Shown here one piece after another: positions 26,949-36,182 of a stretch of 64,000 bases of DNA. Source of the DNA: Prevotellaceae bacterium KH2P17 (GTDB lineage: Bacteria > Bacteroidota > Bacteroidia > Bacteroidales > Bacteroidaceae); contig FZRE01000004.1 in assembly GCA_900199655.1 (NCBI GenBank), forward strand, positions 62,001 through 126,000, in the 5' to 3' direction. The notes below the pieces were generated by a model that worked only from the letters and a program-made list of their open reading frames with translations, ran no database searches and was not told where the DNA came from. The translations under genes and the position numbers were made by a program. The first letter of the stretch is position 1. The number at the start of each line of letters is the position of its first letter.

Positions 26949-28013
26949 CTATGCCTCGCGGATGAAGTCGAGTGCAGCCTTGATTTCTTCCTCCGTAGCC
27001 GTGCGGTTGATGCGTATGTCGCCTACGTTGCCAAGCAGGGTGAAGTTTATCTGGCCGTTTATGTTCTTCTTGTCGTGCGTCATGAGCTCGAGTATGTGGG
27101 GATAATCGTTGCACGTGATGGGCGGTACGCCATAGTAGCTGCGGATGAAACTCACCGTTTGGCAGAGCCTGTCGGTGGGGAATTGCGTCTTTATCGCGCT
27201 CAGGTACAGCTCGCCCGTGAGGCCGTAGGCCACGGCATAGCCATGCAGCAGGGGCTGCCGGCCCGGCACTTGCTCCATCGACCACTCCTCGATGGCGTGC
27301 CCGATGGTGTGCCCCAGGTTGAGTGCCTTGCGGCTGTCGCGTTCCTTGGGGTCTTTCTTTACGATGCGTTGTTTTATCCGCACCGATTTGGTGAGCATGG
27401 TCTGCAGCTGCTCCAAGTCGGGTTCGGCCAAGTTGAAGTTCAGCAACTCGGCCCACGTCTGCTCGCTGTCGATGAGCGCGTGCTTCAACATTTCGGCGTA
27501 TCCGGACCGCAGGTTGCTCTCGTCGAGCGTCTTCAGGAAGTCCGTGTTGAGGATAACGAAGCGGGCGTTGCTGAACACTCCAATCTCATTCTTTAGTCCT
27601 CCGAAGTTGAAACCCGTCTTTCCGCCGGTCGCGGCGTCTACCATCGCGAGCAGCGTTGTGGGCATGTTGATGAAGTCGATACCTCTTTTATAAGTGGAGG
27701 CAGCGAACCCTCCCAGGTCTGTTACCATGCCTCCGCCCAGGTTGATGAGGCAACTGTGGCGTGTGGCGCCGCCTGCTTCCAGCTCGTGCCACACCTTTAC
27801 CACGGCGTCGAGGCCCTTGTTGGCGTCGCCGGCGGGGGTCACGATGAGGCGCGCCTGCCTGAGACTGAAGAAGTCTCGGATAACGGGCCAGCACTGGCGG
27901 GCGGTGTTTTCGTCGGTCAGGACAAATATCCTGTCGTGTCCGCACTCTGAAATGGCCAGTGCCGTTTCCTGTTTCAAATTCTTGGAATCTATGATTTTCT
28001 GCTCAATATTCAT
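26949..28013 (-). CDS. aroB: 3-Dehydroquinate synthase
   Basis: 354 residues, standard length. It makes the first ring of the shikimate pathway, which feeds chorismate to the men operon next door. Motifs include LINLGGGMVTDLGGFAASTY near residues 91-110 (NAD-binding glycines), GKTGFNFGGLKNEIG near 142-156, and the zinc His in NLGHTIGHAIEEW near 244-256. The aroB gene is convergent with menE. A promoter with TACATTTG lies at 28037-28044 on this strand. Confidence 0.97.
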   Translation of the reverse strand: MNIEQKIIDSKNLKQETALAISECGHDRIFVLTDENTARQCWPVIRDFFSLRQARLIVTPAGDANKGLDAVVKVWHELEAGGATRHSCLINLGGGMVTDLGGFAASTYKRGIDFINMPTTLLAMVDAATGGKTGFNFGGLKNEIGVFSNARFVILNTDFLKTLDESNLRSGYAEMLKHALIDSEQTWAELLNFNLAEPDLEQLQTMLTKSVRIKQRIVKKDPKERDSRKALNLGHTIGHAIEEWSMEQVPGRQPLLHGYAVAYGLTGELYLSAIKTQFPTDRLCQTVSFIRSYYGVPPITCNDYPHILELMTHDKKNINGQINFTLLGNVGDIRINRTATEEEIKAALDFIREA

Positions 28014-28036
28014 AACTTTACTATATTCGTTACCAA

Positions 28037-28065
28037 CAAATGTACGACAGTTTATGCAACATCAA
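28037..28065 (-). promoter_or_regulatory. Probable aroB promoter
   Basis: On the minus strand: TTG (28065-28063), an 18-base spacer and TACATTTG (28044-28037), 24 bases before the ATG. The spacer is slightly short. Confidence 0.55.
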
Positions 28066-28337
28066 TGACTTGTTACCGTTTATTTAATAGTTTTTATCAT
28101 TAGCTTCTCCTAAACTGCTCATAAGTACACGTAAGTGAGCAAGAATCAGTAAGTTTCGCCATTTAAGGCGTGCGGCTTAAACGGTTGTGCGCAGCCGGAA
28201 ATCGTCTGCCGTCCTCATTGCTTTTTACTCGGGCTGGGAGGCATGCAGAAACCGCATGTCCGGTCCGGGAGCAGAGCTCCTTTACGGCATGCGGTGATAG
28301 GATGAAGCGGTGCCTGCGGGCACCTGACTGGGTTGCG
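28066..28337. other. Gene-free stretch between aroB and a membrane-protein gene
   Basis: 272 bases after the aroB promoter. I see no tRNA, riboswitch, strong hairpin or supported open frame. Short open frames on both strands here lack ribosome sites and recognisable sequence. Confidence 0.5.
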
Positions 28338-28739
28338 CTACGCAGCTTCGTTCTGCTGCGGGCTCCCGCTCTGTTTGGGCGTAGGCAGCAGCCAGGCAAA
28401 TAAATCGAGTGCAAGAATGAACCACCAGAAGTAAGCCAGCTTGTTCAGGCCTAAGGCATAGTCTACCAACAGGCCGATAACAGCAAGGGCTACCGAGAGA
28501 ACTTTTTCACTCAGTGTTCCCATCATCCAAGAGAAGAATGCCTGCTTGTCTCTCCTGAAAACAACAACTGCTATTGCCAAATCTGCCAGAAGAAGTACGC
28601 CAAGAATAGCGGTACATATATAAAACAAGGTGTCGTTGCTTTCCAATACGGGCAAAATGACCCAAAACATCATCCATGCGAGGAAGAGAGAAGACAGCAG
28701 TGAGCTGTAATTTTGCGTTGTTTTGTTCTGGTTGTTCAT
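28338..28739 (-). CDS. Small membrane protein of unknown function
   Basis: 133 residues starting MNNQNKTTQNYSSLLSS. Four hydrophobic segments are apparent, near residues 15-30, 38-60, 80-97 and 101-118, linked by short polar loops; the tail LLPTPKQSGSPQQNEAA is polar. No family is recognised. It stands alone between aroB and a copy of the 70-bp element, with a divergent TonB-dependent-receptor gene beyond. Function unknown. Confidence 0.7.
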   Translation of the reverse strand: MNNQNKTTQNYSSLLSSLFLAWMMFWVILPVLESNDTLFYICTAILGVLLLADLAIAVVVFRRDKQAFFSWMMGTLSEKVLSVALAVIGLLVDYALGLNKLAYFWWFILALDLFAWLLPTPKQSGSPQQNEAA

Positions 28740-28901
28740 AATAGTTGGAATTTAGGGTCTGTTGTTATGTTTTGTATCCAGAAAGTATCTGGATCTTCTT
28801 CAGGGTCAAATTTAGGTATAAAATGTAAAAGCAGCAAGCGTTTCAGCGACTTTTTTATATACATAACGAATATTTTATCTGGTGCCGGAGCTATGCTTCG
28901 G

Positions 28902-28971
28902 GAACTTTTGACAAGTGTCGCACAATCTTTCGACACCTGTCGCACGATCTTTCGACAAGTGTCAAAAGTTC
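28902..28971. repeat. 70-bp triple-core palindromic element, copy 3
   Basis: Terminal repeats GAACTTTT/AAAAGTTC and three cores (centres AG, CC, AG) at 22-bp spacing. The flanks ATGCTTCGG and CTGAAGCAT extend the outer inverted repeat. It lies between the divergent membrane-protein and receptor genes. The remaining 140 bases up to 29111 show no further gene. Confidence 0.92.
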
Positions 28972-29111
28972 CTGAAGCATACCATTAGCGACCCGATAAT
29001 CATCTACCGGCGCCCTTGCCGAGGCACTTTTGTGGGCTTTTTTAACAATAGCGCGATTAAACCATCGGCTGCTCCGTACATCTAAAAACCAAAAGATAAA
29101 AACTAAATGGA

Positions 29112-32072
29112 ATGAAACTAAAGATTTTGATGCTTCTGTTTCTGCTCCCGGCGATGGCCACGTGGGCCGCTCCCGACAGGCAGATAACAGGCAAACTGAT
29201 AGACAAAGACTCGAAGGAAGGCGTGATGCAGGCCACGATACAGTTGCTGCAGCCCGACAGTACGTTCATAGGCGGCACGGTGTCTAATGAAGACGGCCTC
29301 TTCTTTGTCAACGCCCCGCGCAACGGCAAGTATCTGCTCAAGATATCGAGCGTGGGCTATACCACCCTCATCAAGCACATAGAGATATCCCAGGAGAAAG
29401 ACCTCGCCATGGGAAACATCACGATGAGCACCGATGCCATCATGCTCAAGGGCGCCACGGTGGTGGGTCAGGCCATGAAGGTAACGCTCAAGGAGGACAC
29501 GTTTGTGTACAACTCGGCGGCCTACCGCACGCCGGAAGGCTCTACGATAGAGGAGTTGGTGAAGCGACTTCCCGGTGCCCAGGTTGACGACAACGGCAAG
29601 ATTACCATCAACGGAAAGGAAGTGAAGAAGATACTTGTTGACGGAAAAGAATTCATGACGGGCGATACAAAGACGGCACTGAAGAACCTTCCCACCTCCA
29701 TTGTTGACCGCATAAAGGCTTACGACCAGCGTAGCGACCTCTCGCGCGTAACGGGCATAGACGACGGTGAGGAGGAAACGGTGCTCGACTTCGGCGTGAA
29801 ACCGGGCATGAACCACGGCATGTTTACCAACATAGACCTGGGTGTGGGCACCAAGAGCCGCTACTCGGGGCGCGGCATGGGGGCAGTTTTTACCGACAAG
29901 TCGCGCTTCATGCTCTTTGCCAACGCCAACAATACCAACGACATGGGCTTCCCCGGGGGCGGCGGATACGGCCGGTGGGGAGCCGGCCGGCAAGGACTGA
30001 ACGCCACCAAGATGATAGGCGGCAACTACAACTTCGAGATAAAGGACAAGATACAGATAGACGCCAGCCTGCGCTGGAACCACTCCAACGGCGACGTGCA
30101 CACCATACAGTCGACCCAGAACTTTGTGGGTACGGGTGCGCAGGCATCATCCTACGGCAACAGCATTGCCCAGAACTACAGCCGCAGCAACAGTTGGGAC
30201 GGCCGGCTGAGGCTGGAGTGGAAGCCCGACACAATGACCAACATCATGTTCAGGCCATCGTTCACCTGGTCTACGGGCGACGGCCGCGGGCTCAACACAT
30301 CGGCTACGTTCAACGAGGACCCGTATCTGTACGTCTCGTCGCCGCTGAGTACCGAGGCATTGGCACAGCTGGCGGCCGACAGCACGGTTGTAAACTCATC
30401 AAATTCAACCAACATCAGCTATTCCACCGACAAGAACCTGCGGGGCATGTTGCAGTACAACCGCCGGCTGGGCAACAAGGGGCGCAACTTCACCCTGCGC
30501 GTTGACGGCAACTACGGCAAGTCGGACAGCCAGAGCCTGCAGCTGAACAACGTGCGCCTTTATCTGCTCCAAACGCTTGCCGGCACCGACTCAACCTACA
30601 TGACCAACCGCTACAACACCATGCCCACCACCAACTACGGCTACCGCCTGCAGGCAACGTACAGCGAACCGCTGTGGCGGGCCACGTTCCTGCAGCTGAG
30701 GTACAGCTTCAGATACAGCTACAGCAAGAGCGACAGGTCAACGTACGACTTCAGTCATGTTACGCCCGGCCTCTTCGACGGCGTGGTTCCGGCCTACCGG
30801 CAGTGGAATGACTACCTCTCGCTGCTAGCCAATCCCGTTGAAACTTACCTGAACAGCGACCTCAGCCGGTTCTCGGAATACAAGAACTACATCAACGAGT
30901 TCGAAGTCATGTTCCGCATGATAAGGCCCAAGTACAACTTCAACGTGGGTGTGATGGTGCAGCCGCAGAAGTCCAACTACGTGCAGAACTACCAGGGAAT
31001 ACACGTTGACACCACGCGAACGGTTACCAACGTGACGCCTACTCTCGACTTCCGCTACCGCATAAGCAAGGTGAGCAACCTGCGCATCAACTACCGCGGA
31101 ACCACCAGCCAGCCGTCCATGAGCCAGCTGCTCGACATTACCGACGACAGCAACCCGCTGAACATATCGAAAGGAAACCCAGGTCTGAAGCCCTCGTTCA
31201 CCAACCGCTTCCGCCTCTTCTACAATAATTATATAGAGAAACATCAGCGTGCCATCATGACGTTCGTGAACTACAGCAACACGCGCAACAGCATCAGCAA
31301 CAAGGTAACGTACAATGAAGCAACCGGCGGACGCACTACGCAGCCCGAGAACATAAACGGCAACTGGGATGCCATGGGCGCCTTCATGTTCAACACGGCC
31401 TTAGACTCGGCCGGATACTGGAACGTGAACACCTTTACCAACGCCAACTACAACAACTACGCGAGCTATCTGGTGCCGGCGGGAGCAAGGGAATCGGTGA
31501 AAAACATTACGCGTTCGCTCACCTTGGGGGAACGTCTGGGGGGCGGATACCGCAACGACTGGCTGGAAGTGAACCTCGACGGGTCGGTCAATTACACCCA
31601 CTCGCGCAACAAACTGCAGCCCGACAACGACCTCGACACGTGGCAGTTTGCCTACGGAGGGAACGTGAACGTGAACCTGCCGTGGGGTATGAGCATCTCG
31701 TCGGATATACATGAGAACAGCCGCCGCGGGTACAACGATGCCGCGATGAACACCAACGAGCTGGTGTGGAATGCGCAGCTGTCGCAGGGTTTCTTGAAAG
31801 GCAACGCGCTGACGGTATCGCTGCAGTTCTACGACATATTGCACAACCAGAGCAACTTCAGCCGAACCATCAACGACGTGCTGCGCAGCGACACGCAGTA
31901 CAACAGCATCAACAGCTATGCCATGCTGCACGTTATTTATCGCCTGAACATTTTCGGCGGCCAGCGTCGGCAGGACAGCGACAACGGACCTGGCTTCGGT
32001 GGTTCCGGCAGACGTCATGGCAGCGGCGGACCGGGTTCGCGTGGCGGCTTCGGCGGGCGCAGAATGTTCTGA
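29112..32072 (+). CDS. TonB-dependent-receptor-like outer-membrane beta-barrel protein
   Basis: 986 residues. The signal peptide MKLKILMLLFLLPAMATWAA is followed by a carboxypeptidase-like regulatory domain (about 23-105, ITGKLIDKDSKEGVMQATIQ-like strand set), a degenerate plug-like segment (about 125-230, with PEGSTIEELVKRLPGAQVD), and a long beta-barrel (about 240-945, many alternating aromatic strands). The architecture matches the outer-membrane beta-barrel family common in Bacteroidales rather than a nutrient-specific SusC, and no SusD partner is adjacent. The last 40 residues are Gly/Arg-rich (GFGGSGRRHGSGGPGSRGG) and end RRMF. Substrate unknown. Confidence 0.9.
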   Translation: MKLKILMLLFLLPAMATWAAPDRQITGKLIDKDSKEGVMQATIQLLQPDSTFIGGTVSNEDGLFFVNAPRNGKYLLKISSVGYTTLIKHIEISQEKDLAMGNITMSTDAIMLKGATVVGQAMKVTLKEDTFVYNSAAYRTPEGSTIEELVKRLPGAQVDDNGKITINGKEVKKILVDGKEFMTGDTKTALKNLPTSIVDRIKAYDQRSDLSRVTGIDDGEEETVLDFGVKPGMNHGMFTNIDLGVGTKSRYSGRGMGAVFTDKSRFMLFANANNTNDMGFPGGGGYGRWGAGRQGLNATKMIGGNYNFEIKDKIQIDASLRWNHSNGDVHTIQSTQNFVGTGAQASSYGNSIAQNYSRSNSWDGRLRLEWKPDTMTNIMFRPSFTWSTGDGRGLNTSATFNEDPYLYVSSPLSTEALAQLAADSTVVNSSNSTNISYSTDKNLRGMLQYNRRLGNKGRNFTLRVDGNYGKSDSQSLQLNNVRLYLLQTLAGTDSTYMTNRYNTMPTTNYGYRLQATYSEPLWRATFLQLRYSFRYSYSKSDRSTYDFSHVTPGLFDGVVPAYRQWNDYLSLLANPVETYLNSDLSRFSEYKNYINEFEVMFRMIRPKYNFNVGVMVQPQKSNYVQNYQGIHVDTTRTVTNVTPTLDFRYRISKVSNLRINYRGTTSQPSMSQLLDITDDSNPLNISKGNPGLKPSFTNRFRLFYNNYIEKHQRAIMTFVNYSNTRNSISNKVTYNEATGGRTTQPENINGNWDAMGAFMFNTALDSAGYWNVNTFTNANYNNYASYLVPAGARESVKNITRSLTLGERLGGGYRNDWLEVNLDGSVNYTHSRNKLQPDNDLDTWQFAYGGNVNVNLPWGMSISSDIHENSRRGYNDAAMNTNELVWNAQLSQGFLKGNALTVSLQFYDILHNQSNFSRTINDVLRSDTQYNSINSYAMLHVIYRLNIFGGQRRQDSDNGPGFGGSGRRHGSGGPGSRGGFGGRRMF

Positions 32073-32077
32073 CGAAA

Positions 32078-32131
32078 CAAAAAAGCCATCAGGCGGGCGG
32101 ATATTTCCAGCCCTCTGATGGCTATAGTTTT
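32078..32131. terminator. Bidirectional terminator between receptor and purN
   Basis: Stem AGCCATCAG at 32084-32092 and complement at 32115-32123, flanked by an A-run on the left (T-run on the minus strand) and ATAGTTTTT on the right. It serves the convergent receptor and purN genes; its right arm covers the purN stop. Confidence 0.75.
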
Positions 32132-32688
32132 TCGATGACTTTCCTGATTGTCAATGGAAAGTATCGTATCTCCAAATCGTGTTCTTTACGGGCAATGGTC
32201 GCCACGTCGTCATCGGGCGAGAGTGGCGTCCGGTACTGGGCGATGATGTCGCCGCCGTCCATCTGCTCGTTCACCCAGTGCACCGTCATGCCTGTTTCAC
32301 GCTCGCCGGCGGCTTTCACGGCTTCGTGCACATGGTGGCCGTACATGCCCTTGCCGCCGAATTTGGGCAGCAGGGCAGGGTGAAGGTTAATCATGCGGTG
32401 GTCGAAGGCCTTGACCAAGAAGTCGGGAATGTAGAGCAGGAAGCCTGCCAGCACGATGAAATCAATCTCATAGTCGGCCAGCAGCGAGAGCAGTTTGTCC
32501 TTCTCGCCGAATTGAGGCTTTGGCATAACGGCTGTAGGAACGTGCAGCCGGCGGGCTCTGGTGAGTGCATAGGCATCCGGCTTGTTGCTAAGTACCAGGG
32601 CAATGCGGATGTCGGGGTCGGCTTCAAAATACCGGATGATGTTCTCGCAGTTGCTTCCGTTGCCTGAAACGAATATCGCTATGTTCAT
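32122..32688 (-). CDS. purN: Phosphoribosylglycinamide formyltransferase
   Basis: 188 residues. It transfers a formyl group from 10-formyl-tetrahydrofolate to GAR in purine synthesis. Family landmarks: IAIFVSGNGSNCENII at about 3-18 (phosphate loop), and the catalytic set in MINLHPALLPKFGGKGMYG (about 98-116) with Asn and His, followed by TVHWVNEQMDGGDIIAQ with the Asp. Last gene of the leftward group starting with rplY; the 48-base gap to the S4 gene suggests co-transcription. Confidence 0.95.
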   Translation of the reverse strand: MNIAIFVSGNGSNCENIIRYFEADPDIRIALVLSNKPDAYALTRARRLHVPTAVMPKPQFGEKDKLLSLLADYEIDFIVLAGFLLYIPDFLVKAFDHRMINLHPALLPKFGGKGMYGHHVHEAVKAAGERETGMTVHWVNEQMDGGDIIAQYRTPLSPDDDVATIARKEHDLEIRYFPLTIRKVIEKL

Positions 32689-32736
32689 GGTTGTTGGTTT
32701 TTACGTGGATGGTTGACGGGCTGCAGGATGGTCGCA

Positions 32737-33192
32737 TCATTCGTCTTCGCTGCTGAAATAGTCGTCATCAAAGCCGAATACCGTTGGGTCAACAAAGGCA
32801 TCGATGGCCCGGCGGTCTTTCTTGGTAGGCCTGCCGGTGCCGCGGGCGCGGTCAACGAATCCGCTGATACGGCTCATTTTCAGCAGCTCATACTGCTTGG
32901 CATCGGTCACGTTCTCGTAAACTTCGGGCACGAGCTTGGCCCCCACGCGCTGCTCTATCGGCTTGAGAACCTTGAAAGAGTAGGTGATGGGCGACTTCCT
33001 GACGCTTATCACCTCGCCGGCCTTTATCATGTGCGAGGGTTTTACGTTCACGCCGCCAATGGTTACGCGGCTGTTCTTGCAGGCGTCGGCAGCAATGGAG
33101 CGGGTCTTGAAGATGCGGGCAGCCCACAGCCATTTGTCTATCCGGGCCTGCCCCGTTGCCATGCTGTTGGCAGAAGTAGGTTGTTTTGTCAT
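32737..33192 (-). CDS. S4-domain RNA-binding protein (Hsp15-like)
   Basis: 151 residues. The S4 fold is evident in [19 protein letters not shown] (about 16-34) and [20 protein letters not shown] (about 40-59). In E. coli the related Hsp15 binds the free 50S subunit carrying nascent chain, which fits its position next to pth and rplY. The C-terminal 70 residues are charged ([13 protein letters not shown], then an acidic tail [13 protein letters not shown]). The start at 33192 overlaps the pth stop by four bases (ATGA). Confidence 0.93.
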   Translation of the reverse strand: MTKQPTSANSMATGQARIDKWLWAARIFKTRSIAADACKNSRVTIGGVNVKPSHMIKAGEVISVRKSPITYSFKVLKPIEQRVGAKLVPEVYENVTDAKQYELLKMSRISGFVDRARGTGRPTKKDRRAIDAFVDPTVFGFDDDYFSSEDE

Positions 33193-33758
33193 CTTCCTAA
33201 CTTGTTAAACTGGTTCATGGTGATGTCGATACCGGCCAGAACGAAGCTCCTGATGATTTCAACCGCAGTGTCGATAGCCGGTTGAAGGGTTTTCAGCTCG
33301 TCGTCGCTGTATCTGCCCAGCACCCATTCTACTTGCCTTCCGCGCGGAAACTCGTTGCCTACGCCCATCCTGAGGCGGGCGTAATTATGCCCTATCAGCT
33401 GCTGGATGTTGCCCAGCCCGTTGTGTCCGCCGTTGCTTCCGTTGGCTTTCAGGCGGAAATGTCCTAAGGGCAGAGCGATGTCGTCTACGCATACCAGCAA
33501 GTGTCTCTGCGGTATTTTTTCCTTGCCGAGCCAGTATCTCACGGCGTTGCCGCTCAGGTTCATGAAGGTTGTAGGCTTGAGCAGCGTCACCTGTCGGCCC
33601 TTGATGGCGGTCTGGGTGATGAAGCCGTAGCGCCTGTCATCAAAAACAATATTGGACGCCTTAGCAAAAGCGTCCAATATCATAAAGCCGGTATTGTGTC
33701 TGGTTCCTTGGTACTCGTCACCAGGATTGCCCAGTCCTACAATCAAATATTTCTCCAT
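33189..33758 (-). CDS. pth: Peptidyl-tRNA hydrolase
   Basis: 189 residues. It rescues stalled peptidyl-tRNA. Signature residues are [20 protein letters not shown] (about 5-24; Asn and the catalytic His in RHNTG), [15 protein letters not shown] (about 58-72; conserved Asn), and [12 protein letters not shown] near residue 107 (His/Asn pair), with a following metal-like Asp earlier in [11 protein letters not shown]. It lies between rplY and the S4 gene, 62 and -4 bases away, forming a translation-quality operon. Confidence 0.97.
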   Translation of the reverse strand: MEKYLIVGLGNPGDEYQGTRHNTGFMILDAFAKASNIVFDDRRYGFITQTAIKGRQVTLLKPTTFMNLSGNAVRYWLGKEKIPQRHLLVCVDDIALPLGHFRLKANGSNGGHNGLGNIQQLIGHNYARLRMGVGNEFPRGRQVEWVLGRYSDDELKTLQPAIDTAVEIIRSFVLAGIDITMNQFNKLGR

Positions 33759-33820
33759 ATTCTATTCTGAAGTCAAACTAATCCGCCTCGAAAGCGGGCG
33801 AATGAGGAGGCGTTTCCTCC

Positions 33821-34444
33821 TTATTCAGCTTCGGGAGTGCTCTCTTCAGTCTCTTCTGTTGTTGCCACTGCGGCAGTTGCAGCCTGTCGGGTCATCTTGA
33901 TGGAGCAAACTACAACGTCCTTGCTGGTCTTCAGTTCCAAGCCTTCATACGACAGTTCGCCTACCTTGATGCTCTTGCCGATGGTCAGCTTGGTAACATC
34001 AACGTCCAGATGTTCGGGTATCTGCTGGTAAGGAGCGCAGACATTAATCTTACGGATGGAGAGGTTCATGCGGCCACCGTCGCGGACACCCTGCGCCAGA
34101 CCAACCAACTTAACGGGAATACCGATAGTGATGGGCTTGCTCTCGTTCACTTCAAGGAAGTCGACATGCAGCAGCGCGTCGGTAACCGGATGGAACTGCA
34201 GCTCCTTGAGGATAGCAGTGTGGTGCTCGCCGTCGATGTTCAGATTGATAACATAGATGTGCGGAGTGTAAACAATCTTACGGAGTTCGCTCATGGGCGA
34301 TGCAAACGCCACTGCCAGTGGCTTGCCGTCGGCCATAGCTTCACCGTAGAGGTTACATGGAACCATACCTTCCTTGCGGAGAGTTTTAGAAGCCTTCTTT
34401 CCAAGGTCTGTGCGCTTCTTGCCTGATACATTAATTTCTTTCAT
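33821..34444 (-). CDS. rplY: 50S ribosomal protein L25 (CTC type)
   Basis: 207 residues, the long CTC form: an L25 domain (about 1-90) that binds 5S rRNA, followed by a TL5-like C-terminal beta domain (about 95-190). The tail EETEESTPEAE is acidic and low in complexity. Conserved segments include GKKASKTLRKEGMVPCNLYG (about 16-35) and the turn around HVDFLEVNESKPITIGIPV. The gene has a full promoter at 34559-34590, divergent from nusB, and leads the rplY-pth-S4-purN group. Confidence 0.96.
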   Translation of the reverse strand: MKEINVSGKKRTDLGKKASKTLRKEGMVPCNLYGEAMADGKPLAVAFASPMSELRKIVYTPHIYVINLNIDGEHHTAILKELQFHPVTDALLHVDFLEVNESKPITIGIPVKLVGLAQGVRDGGRMNLSIRKINVCAPYQQIPEHLDVDVTKLTIGKSIKVGELSYEGLELKTSKDVVVCSIKMTRQAATAAVATTEETEESTPEAE

Positions 34445-34558
34445 AATGTGTTACTCTAAATTAAAAATTGGTCATTAATTCGCCATCACACATGGCATTG
34501 TGCCCTGTAGCCTGAAGCTGCGGTTCGCGGCCGCAGCCTCAAAACTGCAAAAGCGGTG

Positions 34559-34590
34559 CAAAGGTACGGTTTTTCCGTGACATGTGCAAA
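34559..34590 (-). promoter_or_regulatory. Bacteroidota-type promoter of rplY
   Basis: On the minus strand: TTTG (34590-34587), a 20-base spacer and TACCTTTG (34566-34559). It gives a leader of about 110 bases before the ATG at 34444; no clear regulatory structure was seen in it. Confidence 0.75.
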
Positions 34591-34626
34591 GTTTATCTTA
34601 AAAAAACATATTTCCATTGTCTTTTC

Positions 34627-34657
34627 TTGTGGGTTCTGCAGAAAATATCTATTTTTG
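34627..34657 (+). promoter_or_regulatory. Bacteroidota-type promoter of the nusB operon
   Basis: TTG at 34627-34629, a 20-base spacer and TATTTTTG at 34650-34657, 40 bases before the nusB ATG at 34698. Confidence 0.75.
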
Positions 34658-34697
34658 CAACATAAATACGAACGCACAACTAAATAATTGTTAGAGA

Positions 34698-35738
34698 ATG
34701 ATTAATCGCGAATTAATAAGAATCAAGGTAGTTCAGTTAACCTACGCATACTATCAAAACGGAAATAAGAACATGGATAATGCTGAAAAGGAGCTTCTCT
34801 TCAGCCTTTCTAAAGCATACGATTTATATAATTATCTTCTTCAGCTCATCCTTGCCGTAACCAAGGAAGAACAGAAACGGGCCGATATTGCCACACAACG
34901 TGCCGAGCGCGAAGGCACCGAGAAGCCCTCGCTCAGGTTCGCTTACAACAAGTTCGCTATGCAACTTGAGGAGAACAAGATGCTCAATACCTTTATTGAA
35001 AACCAGAAACTGTCTTGGGATAACGATATAGAATATGTGCGCAAGCTGTGCAACCAGATTGAGCAGAGCCAGACTTACCAAGATTATATGGCCAGTGAAG
35101 ACGACTCCTACGAGGCCGACCGCGAGGTGTGGCGCAAGCTCTACAGGCAGCTCATACAGGAAAATGCAGAGCTGGATGACCTCCTGGAGGACAAGAGCCT
35201 GTACTGGAACGACGACAAGGAGGTTGTAGACACCTTCGTGCTGAAAACCATCAAGCGCTTCGATCCCAAAGAGAAGGGAGCACAAGAACTGTTGCCGGAA
35301 TACCACGATGAGGAAGACCGCGACTTTGCCCAGAAGCTGTTCCGCGCCACGATACTCAATGCTGACACCTACCAGCGTTACATGAGCGAGACGAGTCGTA
35401 ACTGGGACTTCTCCCGTTTGGCCTATATGGATGTGGTCATCATGCAGATTGCCATTGCCGAGATGCTCACTTTCCCCAACATCCCCATAAGTGTAACCAT
35501 CAACGAGTACGTCGATTTGGCCAAGCTCTACAGCACCCCGCGCAGCGGCGGATACATTAACGGCATGCTCGATGCCATAGCCCGCTACCTGGTACAGCAG
35601 GGCGTGCTGCTCAAGCCGATGCCTGAGCCGCGTCCACGCCGCAAGTTCGTGCACCGGGAGCCGGGTGAGCAAGATGGCCAGGAGCCTTCTGAAGCCGCGC
35701 AGGAATCCGATGCCGAGCCGGCAGCCGGGCAGGAGTAA
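34698..35738 (+). CDS. nusB: Transcription antitermination factor NusB (long form)
   Basis: 346 residues against about 140 in E. coli; the long form is normal for Bacteroidales. The C-terminal half holds the NusB fold: KLFRATILNADTYQRYM, FSRLAYMDVVIMQIAIAEML (about 234-253) and PISVTINEYVDLAKLYS with the conserved YVDLAK. The N-terminal half adds helices (KELLFSLSKAYDLYNYLLQL). The last 40 residues are Pro/Glu-rich (EPGEQDGQEPSEAAQESD). NusB acts with NusE in rRNA antitermination. It leads nusB-yajC-ybbR-coaE-DUF5606. Confidence 0.95.
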   Translation: MINRELIRIKVVQLTYAYYQNGNKNMDNAEKELLFSLSKAYDLYNYLLQLILAVTKEEQKRADIATQRAEREGTEKPSLRFAYNKFAMQLEENKMLNTFIENQKLSWDNDIEYVRKLCNQIEQSQTYQDYMASEDDSYEADREVWRKLYRQLIQENAELDDLLEDKSLYWNDDKEVVDTFVLKTIKRFDPKEKGAQELLPEYHDEEDRDFAQKLFRATILNADTYQRYMSETSRNWDFSRLAYMDVVIMQIAIAEMLTFPNIPISVTINEYVDLAKLYSTPRSGGYINGMLDAIARYLVQQGVLLKPMPEPRPRRKFVHREPGEQDGQEPSEAAQESDAEPAAGQE

Positions 35739-35797
35739 CAGCCTCCGCGTAAACTGTCAATACAGAGAAATAACAAACAAAATAGCATAAAAGTAAT

Positions 35798-36115
35798 ATG
35801 AATTCAATGTTTTTAGCTGCCCAGACGCAGCAAGGTGGAGGCGGAATGGGCCTGCTCATTATGATGGTAGCCATCTTCGCCATCATGTATTTCTTCATGA
35901 TTCGTCCGCAGCAGAAGCGGCAGAAGAAAATCCGCGAGTTCCAGAACGCCCTTGCCGAAGGTGCCCAGGTGGTAACCGGCGGCGGCATCTACGGCACCGT
36001 AAAACGTATAGACCTTACCAACAACAAGGTTGACGTGGAGATTGCGCGCGGCGTGGTCATCACTGTCGACAAGAACTACGTCTTTGCCGACGCAACATCA
36101 CAGATACAGCAGTAA
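35798..36115 (+). CDS. yajC: Preprotein translocase subunit YajC
   Basis: 105 residues. A single membrane segment, GLLIMMVAIFAIMYFFMIRP (about 18-37), is followed by the YajC signature QQKRQKKIREFQNAL and GAQVVTGGGIYGTVKRI. YajC associates with SecDF at the Sec translocon. It sits 59 bases after nusB and 67 before the YbbR-like gene, in an operon order widely kept in Bacteroidales. Confidence 0.96.
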   Translation: MNSMFLAAQTQQGGGGMGLLIMMVAIFAIMYFFMIRPQQKRQKKIREFQNALAEGAQVVTGGGIYGTVKRIDLTNNKVDVEIARGVVITVDKNYVFADATSQIQQ

Positions 36116-36182
36116 CACAGCAGCAGTTCTGCAGCCTTGAGCCTGCCAGTCGCCAACGGCCGGCAGTTGCCGCTATGGCGGT

